From contig QYLO01000011.1 of NCBI GenBank assembly GCA_022766165.1, positions 1 to 64,000 of the forward strand: a stretch of DNA of 64,000 nt, read 5' to 3'. Shown here piece after piece: positions 17,242 to 26,965 of the stretch. The translations under genes were made by a program, and so were the position numbers. The stretch comes from Candidatus Electrothrix gigas. Lineage in GTDB: Bacteria; Desulfobacterota; Desulfobulbia; Desulfobulbales; Desulfobulbaceae. Position 1 is the first letter of the stretch, and each line of letters opens with the position of its first letter. The notes beneath the pieces were generated by a model that was given only the letters and a program-made list of their open reading frames with translations, ran no database searches and was not told the origin of the DNA.

Positions 17242-18372
17242 ATGATATCGAGAACTTCACGAGTCATCAAAAATAGATTGATCGTGCTTTTTTTTCTGGT
17301 TGCCTCTCTGATTGCCCTGTCAATGCTCTCGGTCACGGCCACAGCAGGTAGCAAGCCGAACCCGCCTAAAGCAAAGCCTGTTCTTCGTGCCAATACACTG
17401 CTTGAAGCTCCGTCAGAATATGTCAAAATGGCAGATAATTTCTTTGTCTTGTATGATCCCTCCACAGCTATGAGCGTGCCGTATAAAAATACAGGTATGA
17501 CTCGTTTAGAGATGTCCAAACACATCCTCTTAAAGAGCAACGCAGCCATGCCAGACCTGCCCTGGCAAACTGGCCTCTACCCGCATTGGCAAAATGTGAT
17601 GTGGCTGCCTGCCTCGCCAGGAAGTTTTCATCCCTACTATGCCTTACAAAACTATCATAAGAAAAAATTTGCTGCTGCACTTGGTAAATTACCTGTTATA
17701 AGTTTTGGGCCACCCATGTTGCAGATGTCCCTGATGAAAATGGAGCATCTCTTAGGGCTTCCTGGCCGCACGGAAATCTTTCTTTTTACTAACGGAGAAG
17801 ATGCCCGTTTTCAAGGGGTTGATGAGCCAGCCCCTTTGACCCAAGCCGAAATGCTGGCAAAAAAGTACGATGTCTGCTTTACCCTGATCAGTAGCGCAAC
17901 CACTCCACGGGCAGAGCGATTGCTCCATAGGATTGCAGAAGTCAACGACTGCTCTCAGGTGATTGATTTTGATACGGTAGCAGCCCATCCTGAACATCTC
18001 TTTGGGCGACTGTATATGACTCCAGATGGTCTTTTTGAGAATGTCCTCTTCGCCTCTGCCAAGGCAAACATCCGCAGAAAATATCGAAAAACTTTGGACC
18101 GACTGGGGCAATATCTTGTAGATAATCCTACCCATTATGCTGTCCTTTCTGGCTTCTGCGATATTATTGGCACGGAAAAATATAATATGCGCCTGTCCCA
18201 ACGCAGGGCAGAGAGTGCGCAGAAATATCTGCTGCATAGTTTTTCCACTCTTACAAAAGATCGTATTCTCCTGTATTGGTACGGCTATGCGCATCCGGTG
18301 GCCTCCAATAAGACAGCAGCCGGTCGCCGCCTCAATCGCCGTGTGAGTATTATGATCCGCAAAGGTTTTTAA
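17242..18372 (+). CDS. OmpA-family peptidoglycan-binding protein
   Basis: About 376 residues from ATG 17242; a TTG at 17212 would add ten. The signal sequence or anchor is NRLIVLFFLVASLIALSMLSV. The central ~220 residues are unlike the OmpA barrel. The C-terminal ~110 residues are an OmpA/MotB domain: YAVLSGFCDIIGTEKYNMRLSQRRAES in two parts, then AAGRRLNRRVSIMI. The usual G-[HY]-[TA]-[DS] is replaced by GFCDIIG. It should tether the outer membrane or an envelope complex to the cell wall. Confidence 0.8.
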   Translation: MISRTSRVIKNRLIVLFFLVASLIALSMLSVTATAGSKPNPPKAKPVLRANTLLEAPSEYVKMADNFFVLYDPSTAMSVPYKNTGMTRLEMSKHILLKSNAAMPDLPWQTGLYPHWQNVMWLPASPGSFHPYYALQNYHKKKFAAALGKLPVISFGPPMLQMSLMKMEHLLGLPGRTEIFLFTNGEDARFQGVDEPAPLTQAEMLAKKYDVCFTLISSATTPRAERLLHRIAEVNDCSQVIDFDTVAAHPEHLFGRLYMTPDGLFENVLFASAKANIRRKYRKTLDRLGQYLVDNPTHYAVLSGFCDIIGTEKYNMRLSQRRAESAQKYLLHSFSTLTKDRILLYWYGYAHPVASNKTAAGRRLNRRVSIMIRKGF

Positions 18373-18392
18373 CAAACATCCCTGTCAACAGT

Positions 18393-19736
18393 ATGCGACC
18401 AGATATTTTATTGACCAACATCTCTCTTCCTGCCCCCAACAATGGTGATGGTGAGCAGCCGATTATTGCAGACTACTGTATTGCCGTACAGGGAGATACA
18501 CTACAAGGGATAGGTCCGGCAAACGAATTCAAGGCGGTTGAGGCAAAAACTGTGATCAACTGTCACGGTCAACTGGCTCTACCCGGTCTGATCAACGGTC
18601 ACTGCCATGCCGCCATGACGCTCTTTCGTGGACTGGCTGATGACCTCAGTCTGACTGATTGGCTCCATAACCATATCTTTCCAGCTGAATCCCACTATGT
18701 GCAGCCAGACATGGTCTATTGGTGCAGTAAGCTGGCTGCTGCTGAGATGATCCTGTCTGGTACAACCACGGTGGCGGACAGTTATTTTTACGAGCAGCAG
18801 GCTGCCCAAGCCTTTGCCGATGCTGGCTTACGGGCTATTGCAGCCCAAGGGGTGATTGATTTCCCTGCCCCTGGTGTTCCTGACCCTGAAAAAAAGATCA
18901 CCCATGCAGCTAAATTTATCAGCCAATGGAAGGGCCATTCGCTTATTGAACCAGCCGTCTTTGCCCACTCTCCCTATACCTGCTCTTCAGAAACCCTTGT
19001 GGCCGCAAAGGAGCTGAGTCACTCGGACAACACCCTGTTTTTTATCCATACAGCAGAGACAGAACAGGAAGCTGAGATGATACAAAGCCCCCAAGGGGAT
19101 TCGCCTGTTCGTCATCTCCATGCTCTGGGCCTGCTTGACCATGCAACTGTATGTATTCATGGGGTTTGGCTGGATGAGCAGGATATGGATATCCTGGCTG
19201 AAACTGGGGCCGCTGTTGTGGTCTGTCCACAGAGTAACCTCAAGCTGGCCTCTGGGATCGCACCGCTTCAGGAGCTGCTTGCCCGAAACATTCGGGTAGG
19301 CATTGGTACAGACGGGGTAGCGAGTAATAATCGCCTTGATCTGATACGAGAAATGGATATCTGTGCAAAGATACAAAAGATGCAAAAAAGAGAGCAGTTT
19401 GATCCTGTGGCTGTTCCTGCTGACAAGATTGTTAAGATGGCAACACAGGAAGGGGCTGCCGTGCTTGGCCTTGAAGAAAAAATTGGGCAGCTCAAAGTAG
19501 GGAAAAAGGCAGATATTATACTGCTCAAGCTGGACACAGCTCATCTCCAACCCTTTCACGGCTCGGATTTGCCTCTCTATACTGCTCAGGGAGCAGACGT
19601 GCAAACAGTACTGATCAATGGGGAGGTGGTCATGCAGGATCGGAAGATCCTCAGCTTTGATCTGGCAGAAACACTGGAACAGGTTCGGCGATTGGCTGAA
19701 CAGGTAAAGGAAGGTCGGCTGAAAACAGCCACCTAA
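18393..19736 (+). CDS. mtaD: Amidohydrolase: 5'-methylthioadenosine / S-adenosylhomocysteine deaminase type
   Basis: 447 residues of the TRZ/ATZ amidohydrolase branch. It has the metal site GLINGHCHAAMTLFRG with the following ADDLSLTDWL, FAHSPYTCS, HTAETEQEAE, CIHGVWLD and the catalytic GTDGVASNN. This set is typical of MtaD enzymes that deaminate MTA, SAH or adenosine to inosine derivatives. Related chlorohydrolases share the motifs, so the exact substrate is inferred. It lies 20 bases after the OmpA-like gene and converges with thiC. Confidence 0.88.
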   Translation: MRPDILLTNISLPAPNNGDGEQPIIADYCIAVQGDTLQGIGPANEFKAVEAKTVINCHGQLALPGLINGHCHAAMTLFRGLADDLSLTDWLHNHIFPAESHYVQPDMVYWCSKLAAAEMILSGTTTVADSYFYEQQAAQAFADAGLRAIAAQGVIDFPAPGVPDPEKKITHAAKFISQWKGHSLIEPAVFAHSPYTCSSETLVAAKELSHSDNTLFFIHTAETEQEAEMIQSPQGDSPVRHLHALGLLDHATVCIHGVWLDEQDMDILAETGAAVVVCPQSNLKLASGIAPLQELLARNIRVGIGTDGVASNNRLDLIREMDICAKIQKMQKREQFDPVAVPADKIVKMATQEGAAVLGLEEKIGQLKVGKKADIILLKLDTAHLQPFHGSDLPLYTAQGADVQTVLINGEVVMQDRKILSFDLAETLEQVRRLAEQVKEGRLKTAT

Positions 19737-19808
19737 GAGGGCCTGAAATCCAGCCGGGAGGGAGTATCCGCCCCGACTGAATATCTTCTCTCAGATTGGA
19801 AACACGGG

Positions 19809-21089
19809 CTATAACAACCCTTCCACCCGCTTCACTGCGCAAAAATCCCCGCACATGGTACAGACATCACCGTCTTTGGGCTTTGAAGAATCCCGATAGG
19901 CCTGCGCCTTTTCCGGATCAAGGGCCTGGGCAAACTGTCCCTCCCAATCCAACTCCCCACGTGCCTTACTCATGGCATTGTCACGATCAATGGCTCCGGG
20001 AATGCCTTTGGCCAGATCTCCGGCATGGGCTGCAATTTTGGAGGCAATAATCCCCTCTTTCACATCATCAGCAGAGGGTAGACGCAGATGCTCTGCCGGT
20101 GTGACATAGCAGAGAAAGTCGGCCCCGTGCATGGCAGCCAAGGCCCCGCCAATGGCTGAGGTGATATGGTCGTAGCCCGGTGCGATATCCGTTACCAGCG
20201 GCCCAAGCACATAAAACGGAGCATTATGACAGAGCTTTTTCTGGAGCTTCATGTTCATCTCCACCTCGTGCAACGGCACATGACCCGGCCCTTCAATCAT
20301 GACCTGGACCTTGCGTTTCCAAGCCCGCTTGGTCAGCTCGCCCAGGGTGATCAGCTCTTCAATCTGTGGTGCATCGGTGGAATCCTTGATAGCACCAGGT
20401 CGCAGACCATCGCCCAGACTGATGCAGACATCGTGTTGTTCACAGATATCCAGCAGGCGATCAAAATGCTCATAAAAGGGATTTTCCTGCCCGGTCTTTT
20501 TGATCCACTCAAACAGAATAGACCCACCACGGCTCACTATCCCACAAAGGCGTGGATTGGTGGTAATACTCTGCACGCATTTACTGGTCAGACCGGCATG
20601 GATGGTGATAAAGTCAATGCCGTTTTCTGCATGGATTTCTGCGGTCTTGAACCAATCATCTACGGTAATCTCCTCAGTGGGTTTGCCGGTCCGGGTCAGG
20701 GTATCATAGATAGGCACGGTCCCGATCATCACTGGCACATCCTTTACTAAACGTTTTCTAAAGCCCTCGGTATCACCGGAGACACTGAGATCCATAATCG
20801 CATCCGCCTTGAACTTCAAAGCCAGCTCGGCCTTGTTCATCTCACCGTCAAAGGAACAGACATCCTTAGATACACCGAGGTTGACATTAATCTTGGTTGT
20901 CAAGCCCTGACCAACGCCGCAGCCCCGTAAGTTGGTATGATTTTTATTGGCTGGAATGGCAATATGACCCTTGGCAACCCGCTCCATGAGCAGTTCTTTG
21001 GAAATATTTTCTTTTTCTAGCACATCGGCCATTTGCGGGGTAAGGATCCCCTTGCCAGCCGCATCCATTTGGGTGGTATATTCGCTCAT
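19809..21089 (-). CDS. thiC: Phosphomethylpyrimidine synthase ThiC
   Basis: 426 residues, the short ThiC form common in anaerobes. It makes HMP-P from AIR using SAM and a 4Fe-4S cluster. The cluster cysteines lie at the C-terminus in CTMCGDFC. Other family markers are [48 protein letters not shown] and CYVTPAEHL. Its start overlaps the thiE stop by four bases (ATGA), showing translational coupling. No TPP riboswitch is seen directly upstream of this pair. Confidence 0.97.
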   Translation of the reverse strand: MSEYTTQMDAAGKGILTPQMADVLEKENISKELLMERVAKGHIAIPANKNHTNLRGCGVGQGLTTKINVNLGVSKDVCSFDGEMNKAELALKFKADAIMDLSVSGDTEGFRKRLVKDVPVMIGTVPIYDTLTRTGKPTEEITVDDWFKTAEIHAENGIDFITIHAGLTSKCVQSITTNPRLCGIVSRGGSILFEWIKKTGQENPFYEHFDRLLDICEQHDVCISLGDGLRPGAIKDSTDAPQIEELITLGELTKRAWKRKVQVMIEGPGHVPLHEVEMNMKLQKKLCHNAPFYVLGPLVTDIAPGYDHITSAIGGALAAMHGADFLCYVTPAEHLRLPSADDVKEGIIASKIAAHAGDLAKGIPGAIDRDNAMSKARGELDWEGQFAQALDPEKAQAYRDSSKPKDGDVCTMCGDFCAVKRVEGLL

Positions 21090-22132
21090 TTCTCTTCTCC
21101 TGCGTTAAAAATTTCCTGAATTTCTTGGATTCGTTTGTTGATATCTCTAGCTCCGATAATCTCGGTAACCAGGCAAACCGTTTTGGCTCCTCGTTGCAGC
21201 ACCTGCGGAAGATTATTCCGTTTGATGCCGCCGATAGCCACAAAGGGGATATCGTGATTCTTTGCTACATATTCCAGATATTCCAGCCCTACTGCATCAC
21301 AGACATCTTCCTTGGTTTGCGTGGTAAAAATCGGGCCGACGCCGATATAATCAGCCCCGTCTGCAATGGCCTGTTGCGCCTGTTCCGGGGAATGGGTGGA
21401 GCATCCCAGGATTATGTCCGGGGCAATCTTACGCAGGGCCTTGATAGGAATATCATCCTGGCCTTGATGGATACCGTCCGCTTCCACCATCAGGGCGATA
21501 TCAGCATAGTCGTTTATGATAAAGGGTACATCGGCATCGCGGGTAATCTGCCGGATAGCTAGGCATTCCTCATAAATAGCCCTGCTGCTCTTATACTTGA
21601 GTTTTTCCCGGTACTGAAGCACCGCAACCCCGGCCTCCACCATCTGACGAGCCACCTCCACATTGCTGCGGCCAAGGGAAAATTTTTCACCCAAGATACC
21701 ATAAATTCCAGATGGTAACTGACGACTGAAAAAGGACATCAACTCCGTTTCAAGCTCGTACACGGAAAAACGCAACTCCTCCACAATCTTGCCTGCACTG
21801 TATTCGCCTTTGGTTTTCAGAATTTCCTCTATGCTCCTGCTGGCCTCCTGGACCCGCTTGAAGTTGGACAGCACGGTGTCCCTCAGTCCATCTCGTTCAT
21901 CCGATCCGGTAGCCTGCTGTGAGGTTATCTGTCCAACATCAGCTACTGAATCTCGTGCGGACAGCAAGGAGTGTTCTCGGCCTTTGAACAGATCTCGCAC
22001 TCGGTGGCGCAGACTGCGTATGGCAGCGGAAATTTTTTGGTTATCAAGGCTGAAACGGGCAATATCCTCTAAAACCCGCAATCCTTCAGCGGAACGGTTA
22101 ATGTTTGCGTCAAGAAGTCTGTTTTGGTTCAT
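21086..22132 (-). CDS. thiE: Two-domain thiamine-phosphate synthase
   Basis: 348 residues. The C-terminal ~205 form the TIM-barrel ThiE that joins HMP-PP and [47 protein letters not shown] and [17 protein letters not shown]. The N-terminal ~135 residues ([18 protein letters not shown]...) are the helical extension seen in the long cyanobacterial and deltaproteobacterial enzymes, of uncertain role. It starts 13 bases after the DNA methyltransferase and overlaps thiC by four bases, so it sits in the middle of a continuous minus-strand chain. Confidence 0.95.
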   Translation of the reverse strand: MNQNRLLDANINRSAEGLRVLEDIARFSLDNQKISAAIRSLRHRVRDLFKGREHSLLSARDSVADVGQITSQQATGSDERDGLRDTVLSNFKRVQEASRSIEEILKTKGEYSAGKIVEELRFSVYELETELMSFFSRQLPSGIYGILGEKFSLGRSNVEVARQMVEAGVAVLQYREKLKYKSSRAIYEECLAIRQITRDADVPFIINDYADIALMVEADGIHQGQDDIPIKALRKIAPDIILGCSTHSPEQAQQAIADGADYIGVGPIFTTQTKEDVCDAVGLEYLEYVAKNHDIPFVAIGGIKRNNLPQVLQRGAKTVCLVTEIIGARDINKRIQEIQEIFNAGEEK

Positions 22133-22145
22133 GGTAATTTCTCAC

Positions 22146-23648
22146 TTAAAAAATCATTAACTGCTGTGGTGATGCGTTCTGTACAAAGCATGGAGAATAT
22201 TCCATCACTTGTTCTTTCATTCCCATTGCATCAGCCAGTCTGTTGATATCTATTCTTTTTAAAATGTCAATGTTGATTGGTCGTTTGGCATCAAGAAAAA
22301 TCAATGCATGCAAAAAACGTTGCGCTACTTTGCTGTTCAGCAACTTGGCAAGAAGAAATGCTTCCTGTTCGCAAGTACAGGGAATAAAGTAGCAGGTATC
22401 GTCAACCATGATTGGTTTCCCATCAATGTTCCCTATTGGTACAAAGACAAGTTTTTTATACAGAGCGGAAATGGCGACTTTCCAAGGCGTGAAACTGTAT
22501 TCTCCTATGCCGAAAATTGAGAATTTATCTCGTTTTTTATAAATACTGCTTTTACGACCGTCCAGTATTGATGCGTATTTTTGAAGATATGCCCAAGTTG
22601 CAGGAGCCTGCTCCTGTATTTTTTTGGTGCTTTCAGATGGATTGCGTTGGGTTATAAGAACATATTTTCTCGGTTCAGAGCGGTCATTTCCTAAATCGGA
22701 GGATTTCAGCAATGGGTAGATATATCTGTCCTCTATTGCAACGGTCTCATGAAATCCATTGACCAGTTTTCCTTTTTGCATAGTCAGTTCCATGACCTTT
22801 GCGGCATCATGCTTGATGCCCGACCGCCAAGTATAGCAGCAACTTCCTTCAATATGACTGTATTTTGTATAATCATCTATGTTGGCAATAAGTTCCCTGC
22901 CATGCAGTCCAAAACGGGACAACTTGTTCGCAGGGGATACATCCTGATACACAGTTGCAAAATCGGTCTTTTTTTCTGGAGTGATAAAAGTAACAAACAG
23001 GCAGGCGTCAACAGCAACATTGAAATATTTTTTTGCATCAATACGATGTAAGGAGGACTCGGAGATATTCCATTGAGATGCCCAGGCATGTTTGAGAACT
23101 TTGCGGGCGGTCGCTGTTTTACAGAGCATGGCAAGGCAGGCTGAACAGTGGTGCGGCAGGCTCTCAAGCAGGTTGATCAGCATCCATTCCGCAATATCAA
23201 AATTCGCTTTGCCTGTTTTTGCGGCAAATCCTTTTAACCCTTGGAAATTGTTTTTTTTCGGTAGATTACTTCCTTTCAGTACTCCCAGAGCCGAATTCGT
23301 TACCCACGGCGGGTTCCCGATGATCAATATCTTGCTCTTTCCTGCGGAAGAAAAAAAATGTTGCCAATTCTGTTGAAAAAAATCCGCCGCTTGCAAGTGG
23401 CAGTTCACCGGGGACGCAATCTTCCTGCTGCATATATCAATATATTCAGTATTGATATCAAATCCATAGTACGAAGAGTTTGTGTGCCACACATCAATAC
23501 AGGATTGCAGAAAACTACCCAAACCGCATGTCGGTTCAACGATAATCTCCGGTGCAGGAAAAATTGTTTGAATAAACCGAGCCACCTGATCAGTTAATAC
23601 AGCAGGTGTCTGAAAATCTCCGAATTCTTTTTTTCGTTGGCCGGCCAT
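22146..23648 (-). CDS. Type II N6-adenine DNA methyltransferase (TaqI-like)
   Basis: About 500 residues from ATG 23648; the longer frame would overlap the upstream gene by 70 bases. Motif I is seen as EPTCGLGSFL and the catalytic motif IV as GNPPWVTN, the NPPW/NPPY hallmark of N6-adenine enzymes. The C-terminal half resembles a TaqI/Eco57I-type target-recognition domain. The start codon shares one base with the stop of the upstream restriction gene (TGATG), so modification and restriction are translated together. Specificity cannot be read from the sequence. Confidence 0.88.
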   Translation of the reverse strand: MAGQRKKEFGDFQTPAVLTDQVARFIQTIFPAPEIIVEPTCGLGSFLQSCIDVWHTNSSYYGFDINTEYIDICSRKIASPVNCHLQAADFFQQNWQHFFSSAGKSKILIIGNPPWVTNSALGVLKGSNLPKKNNFQGLKGFAAKTGKANFDIAEWMLINLLESLPHHCSACLAMLCKTATARKVLKHAWASQWNISESSLHRIDAKKYFNVAVDACLFVTFITPEKKTDFATVYQDVSPANKLSRFGLHGRELIANIDDYTKYSHIEGSCCYTWRSGIKHDAAKVMELTMQKGKLVNGFHETVAIEDRYIYPLLKSSDLGNDRSEPRKYVLITQRNPSESTKKIQEQAPATWAYLQKYASILDGRKSSIYKKRDKFSIFGIGEYSFTPWKVAISALYKKLVFVPIGNIDGKPIMVDDTCYFIPCTCEQEAFLLAKLLNSKVAQRFLHALIFLDAKRPINIDILKRIDINRLADAMGMKEQVMEYSPCFVQNASPQQLMIF

Positions 23649-24304
23649 CAGTATACCTTGCTTATTCCCGAAACAATACCGGCTTCCTGAATCACCCGGC
23701 TGTACTGTAGCCGCCATTGTAGAGCGTTTGAAATGGTCAGATAGCCAATTTCAGGTGGATTACTTATAACTTTTTCAGCTAACTCCAATGCCTGGATTTC
23801 ATCAACCGGAAGCATGCGTTCTGAAAAAAATGCGATAACGTCGTCTGTATTTCCGTTATTTTCGAGAATTTTCCGTAAGCCTGATGTGGTCTGGAAATCA
23901 GCGGTTCTGGATTGATCAACAAACACAGCATGATGTATATGCAGCCTGCTGGTCTTCAGTCTGTTGTTATCAGATTTTTCATACACAAAAACAAGCAGGG
24001 CATATCCGAGGCCATAGATTTTTTGTTGTGCATACCTGAAAGGACAGGAAGACTGGGGCTGTTTTATGCTTGTCACCTTGATATCAACCGACAGTTCGGG
24101 AAAATCAAGCCCTTTAGCAGAGGAACCAAGGACATATTCATATTTTTCAGAGAGATTACGCTGAAATTTATGTTCCAAATATGTCCCGACCGCTTTGCCG
24201 TCGGTTACTCCGTATAAGCTCGGCTCATCATGCGCAGATTCATCCGCAGCAAACAGCCCGGCTTCTTTGCAAAGGAGATCAATGGTCAGATTTTGTTTGG
24301 TCAT
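23648..24304 (-). CDS. Putative type II restriction endonuclease
   Basis: 218 residues. It precedes and overlaps the methyltransferase gene by one base, the usual R-M arrangement. A PD-(D/E)XK-like core is suggested by GTYLEHKFQRNL (Glu in the first helix) and LDFPELSVDIKVTS (Asp...Asp-x-Lys), followed by a hydrophobic strand YALLVFVYEK. I do not recognise the exact restriction-enzyme group. Its first 26 bases overlap the end of the phosphatase gene, so it is embedded in that transcription unit. The role is inferred mainly from the neighbour. Confidence 0.7.
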   Translation of the reverse strand: MTKQNLTIDLLCKEAGLFAADESAHDEPSLYGVTDGKAVGTYLEHKFQRNLSEKYEYVLGSSAKGLDFPELSVDIKVTSIKQPQSSCPFRYAQQKIYGLGYALLVFVYEKSDNNRLKTSRLHIHHAVFVDQSRTADFQTTSGLRKILENNGNTDDVIAFFSERMLPVDEIQALELAEKVISNPPEIGYLTISNALQWRLQYSRVIQEAGIVSGISKVY

Positions 24305-25124
24305 TTGTTCGGAGTAATTGATATTTTCTTTTTAATTTTTCTTCACCTGTCAGGCTATAATCATGTCCATACAAGGCTGTCTTCCAGCTACCATGTACAG
24401 GATTACTGATTAAAATCCATTTTTTGCCCCAATATTTTTTTTGCTTTACTGCCTTACCTATCCTCTCTTCCGGGCTGCTTTTACCCAAAAAAGCAAAGTC
24501 ATTATAGTCATCACCAATCAGCAGCAGAATACGAAATTTTTCCGCAAGAAATGCCCTTCGTGAAGTTTTATCCGAACCCCATTCAGGCCGTTCTTTTTTG
24601 CAAAGCACCTGTTCAGGCTTCACATCAGGGTCGATTACGTTTTTGATATTGCGTACTGTCTCGTTTTTTACCTTCCGATTTGTCACATAAAAAACAGCAA
24701 CATCCTTTTCTTTTGCACAACGGATAAAAGAGACCGCACCCGGCATGGGAGCCGCCGAGGACTCCTTAACCCATTCCAGCCATAGTTGCGGATCATACTC
24801 TTTTTCAGCCAATATTAATCGTGCCGCCAACGGAGAATTATCAAGTAGAGTTTCGTCAACATCCACAATAACGGCAGGCGGTAAGCTGTGATAATTTTCC
24901 TGCTGTTCCAGTGCGGCTGTCCAAGAAGGATCATGCAGGGCTTTTTCCAGATTTAACGTGGCAAGATGAAAGGCCTGTTGGCTTGCCATGTTCCATTCCG
25001 CTGATGCCTGTGCCCAGAGTACACTGAGAAACATTTCTGGCGGATTTTCTGCCTTGGCTGTCGTACCTACAGCGTTACATACGAGTAATATCGAAAGAAA
25101 AAAGAGTCGTAATTTATGTACCAT
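24279..25124 (-). CDS. Secreted HAD-family acid phosphatase, e(P4)-like
   Basis: 281 residues. The signal peptide is LRLFFLSILLVCNAVGTTAKA. The HAD motif I is VDVDETLLDN, followed by motif II FYVTNRK, a lysine near CKKERPEW and motif IV IGDDYNDF. This is the class C acid phosphatase / 5'-nucleotidase e(P4) pattern. The enzyme should act in the periplasm; there is no lipobox cysteine at the expected site, although one Cys (VCNAVG) lies in the hydrophobic stretch. AAGGAGG stands 7 bases before the ATG. It heads the chain phosphatase, R, M, thiE, thiC. Dephosphorylation of thiamine or nucleotide esters is a possible link, unproven. Confidence 0.85.
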   Translation of the reverse strand: MVHKLRLFFLSILLVCNAVGTTAKAENPPEMFLSVLWAQASAEWNMASQQAFHLATLNLEKALHDPSWTAALEQQENYHSLPPAVIVDVDETLLDNSPLAARLILAEKEYDPQLWLEWVKESSAAPMPGAVSFIRCAKEKDVAVFYVTNRKVKNETVRNIKNVIDPDVKPEQVLCKKERPEWGSDKTSRRAFLAEKFRILLLIGDDYNDFAFLGKSSPEERIGKAVKQKKYWGKKWILISNPVHGSWKTALYGHDYSLTGEEKLKRKYQLLRTNDQTKSDH

Positions 25125-25127
25125 GTC

Positions 25128-25286
25128 TTAACCTCCTTTGATATCTGAGAGCTGAAGAGTATCTTGATTATGGATACCTTTGAAAAAAGTCAAACCACTG
25201 AGAAAACCTTCCAAGATGTCGAAATTGGCCTTGCTCCGCAGGAGCTTTTTCATGGCCCAGTCAAAGCTGATGAGTTTTCGTGCCAT
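25128..25286 (-). pseudogene. 5' remnant of PD-(D/E)XK nuclease-family transposase
   Basis: The minus-strand frame encodes 52 residues. The first ~31 match the stereotyped N-terminus of Rpn/PDDEXK_2 transposase-nucleases (MARKLISFDWAMKKLLR, then SKANFDILEGFLS). After residue 31 the sequence loses the family pattern and stops. The full protein is about 300 residues, so this is a truncated copy whose 3' part was lost next to the phosphatase gene. Its last bases lie next to the phosphatase ribosome-binding site. The 25287-25504 stretch upstream of it has no recognisable gene and may be leftover element sequence. Confidence 0.7.
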
Positions 25287-25504
25287 AGTTACCGGTATTA
25301 TTCGTAGGTTCTGCCGAAATAGCCGCCTTCAAAGGGAGGCAAGACTGAGAAGGGTGATGATGTTGTTCTGGGGGTATTGCAACCGTTTTATTGAGTTTCA
25401 ATCATCACTCCCCGCCTCCCTGACTAATTTGAATTACGAAACGATGAACAAAGCCATTTCCGGCTTTAACGACGATATGACTAACGCATAGACTCATAGG
25501 GCTA

Positions 25505-26676
25505 TCATTGCATTGGCGAGATGGGCAGTGCTTCCTTAAGTTTTAGTTCACCATTCCAATAAGCACTGAAACGGTGGGCAGTGTCGGCAACCACATTCTC
25601 CAGTCCGTGATAACGACCCTGAAGCTCAACAATAGCGTAAGTGCCTGGGCGAAAGCGCATACACGGCAATACATCCGTCCATGGAATGTCTCCCCAGCCC
25701 ATTGGACAATGGAGGTCGCCGACCCCGAAAGCTACCTGGTCGCCGATGTCATCGAAGATGCCGGTGTTCGGGATACCGCAATTGTCATGTAGGTGTAAAT
25801 TCCACTCACATTGAGCGGGTAACAACCATTTGAAATTCAAAGAAAAGCTATCTTTTGAAATTCGATTTTTCAGAATATTTTATTTTTCCAGCAGAAGTAA
25901 ATTGTTGTTTTTAGAACTCTTTATGATAACTTATTAGAATAAAAGAAATAGATACAATGGCTTGTTTTTTCAAATAATTTAATTGTTAAAATATGATGTC
26001 AAGCCGCTCAATGTGAGTTCCAAGTCTGTTCCGACAGTTCGGCTATAGCCGAGATAAAATCAAAATTGCGTACTTTCGAGGAAATAAAGGCGTGACCAAA
26101 ATCAAGGCAGGCACCTAGGGCGGGATGGTTGACCGTCGCGATCTGATCGGCCAATGCGCGGGGATCAGAGCCATAGTATACCTTTTTGCAAGACGGATCA
26201 GCAAAGAGATTTTCCACGGCCAGCCTAGTGTCCGCTTCGGCGGCAAGATCGCTCAACCACTTCAGTGCCTCCTGCTCGGCTGTCAACAGCTTGTCCCGTG
26301 ATATCAACCAGACATCGGTGGGTACCCACCCAGAATGGATGACTACCGATTTAACTCCCATGCGTCTAGCTAGATTGATGTTGGCTTTGGCTACCTTTTG
26401 ATGCATCTTATAGTTAGGTATATCCATAAAATTGATGCCATGATTAGCATGGAGCACTAGGCCAAGATCGTGTCGAGAAAGGATACTGGCAACCTCCTCT
26501 GCCCGTCGCTCGATTATCCTGCCACCGACGATCATGTCAAGCCGCCAAGCACTGACCTCTAGATGGGTGCAGCCAATCTCGGCATAGAGCGCAAGTAGCG
26601 CGTCAAGGGCATGAAGGTCGTAGTTGGGAAGAGAGGTCAAACTGAGGCCGTGACCGAGAATTGTCGGAGTTGGCAT
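25505..26676 (-). pseudogene. Sugar phosphate isomerase/epimerase interrupted by a MITE-like element
   Basis: A TIM-barrel xylose-isomerase-like protein is split into two frames: residues up to ...LSEQTWN (26676-26023) and the remainder from LHLHDNCG (about 25799-25505). Removing the inserted 213 bp and one copy of the 5-bp target duplication restores TWNLHLHDNCG exactly in frame. Metal and active-site motifs VIHSGW, LAVENLF, ACLDFGHAF and LHLHDN are all intact, so the disruption is recent. The insertion's own end supplies a stop (W-N-S-H-stop). Start ATG 26676 is favoured by AAGGA about 9 bases upstream. The substrate is unknown. Confidence 0.85.
25800..26022. mobile_element. 213-bp MITE-like element with 14-bp terminal inverted repeats and TTCCA target duplication
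   Basis: The element is 25805-26017. Its ends, CTCACATTGAGCGG (25805-25818) and CCGCTCAATGTGAG (26004-26017), are perfect inverted repeats. TTCCA is duplicated on each side (25800-25804 and 26018-26022). The interior is very AT-rich, has no gene, and contains a direct repeat TTTGAAATTC (25829-25838 and 25854-25863). It must have been mobilised by a transposase encoded elsewhere that makes 5-bp duplications. Confidence 0.9.
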
Positions 26677-26965
26677 TGGCGAAAATTCCTTGTTTATTAG
26701 ATTTGTTCCGATATAAGCTCGCAATCCCCATTTTTTTGTCTTCTAACTGGTTATTAAGGAACAACTCTATTGTTAATGCTTGGCGGAGCAATCCGGAAAG
26801 CGAAAGAAACTGCATGATATTCTACAACAGGAAAGCACAAACTTTACTTTTTTCGAGTCTTCTTTTGTTTTTTTTCGTAGAAAAAGGACTGCGGGAAGTC
26901 GAAAAAGTTTAATTTATGCCCGTGCTCATTATACAAAATAGACAAAGCATGTTTTGTTAGTGCAT

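Noticed and set aside
25180..25491. 103-codon plus-strand frame rich in Arg
   Set aside because: It is antisense to the transposase-nuclease remnant and has no features of its own.
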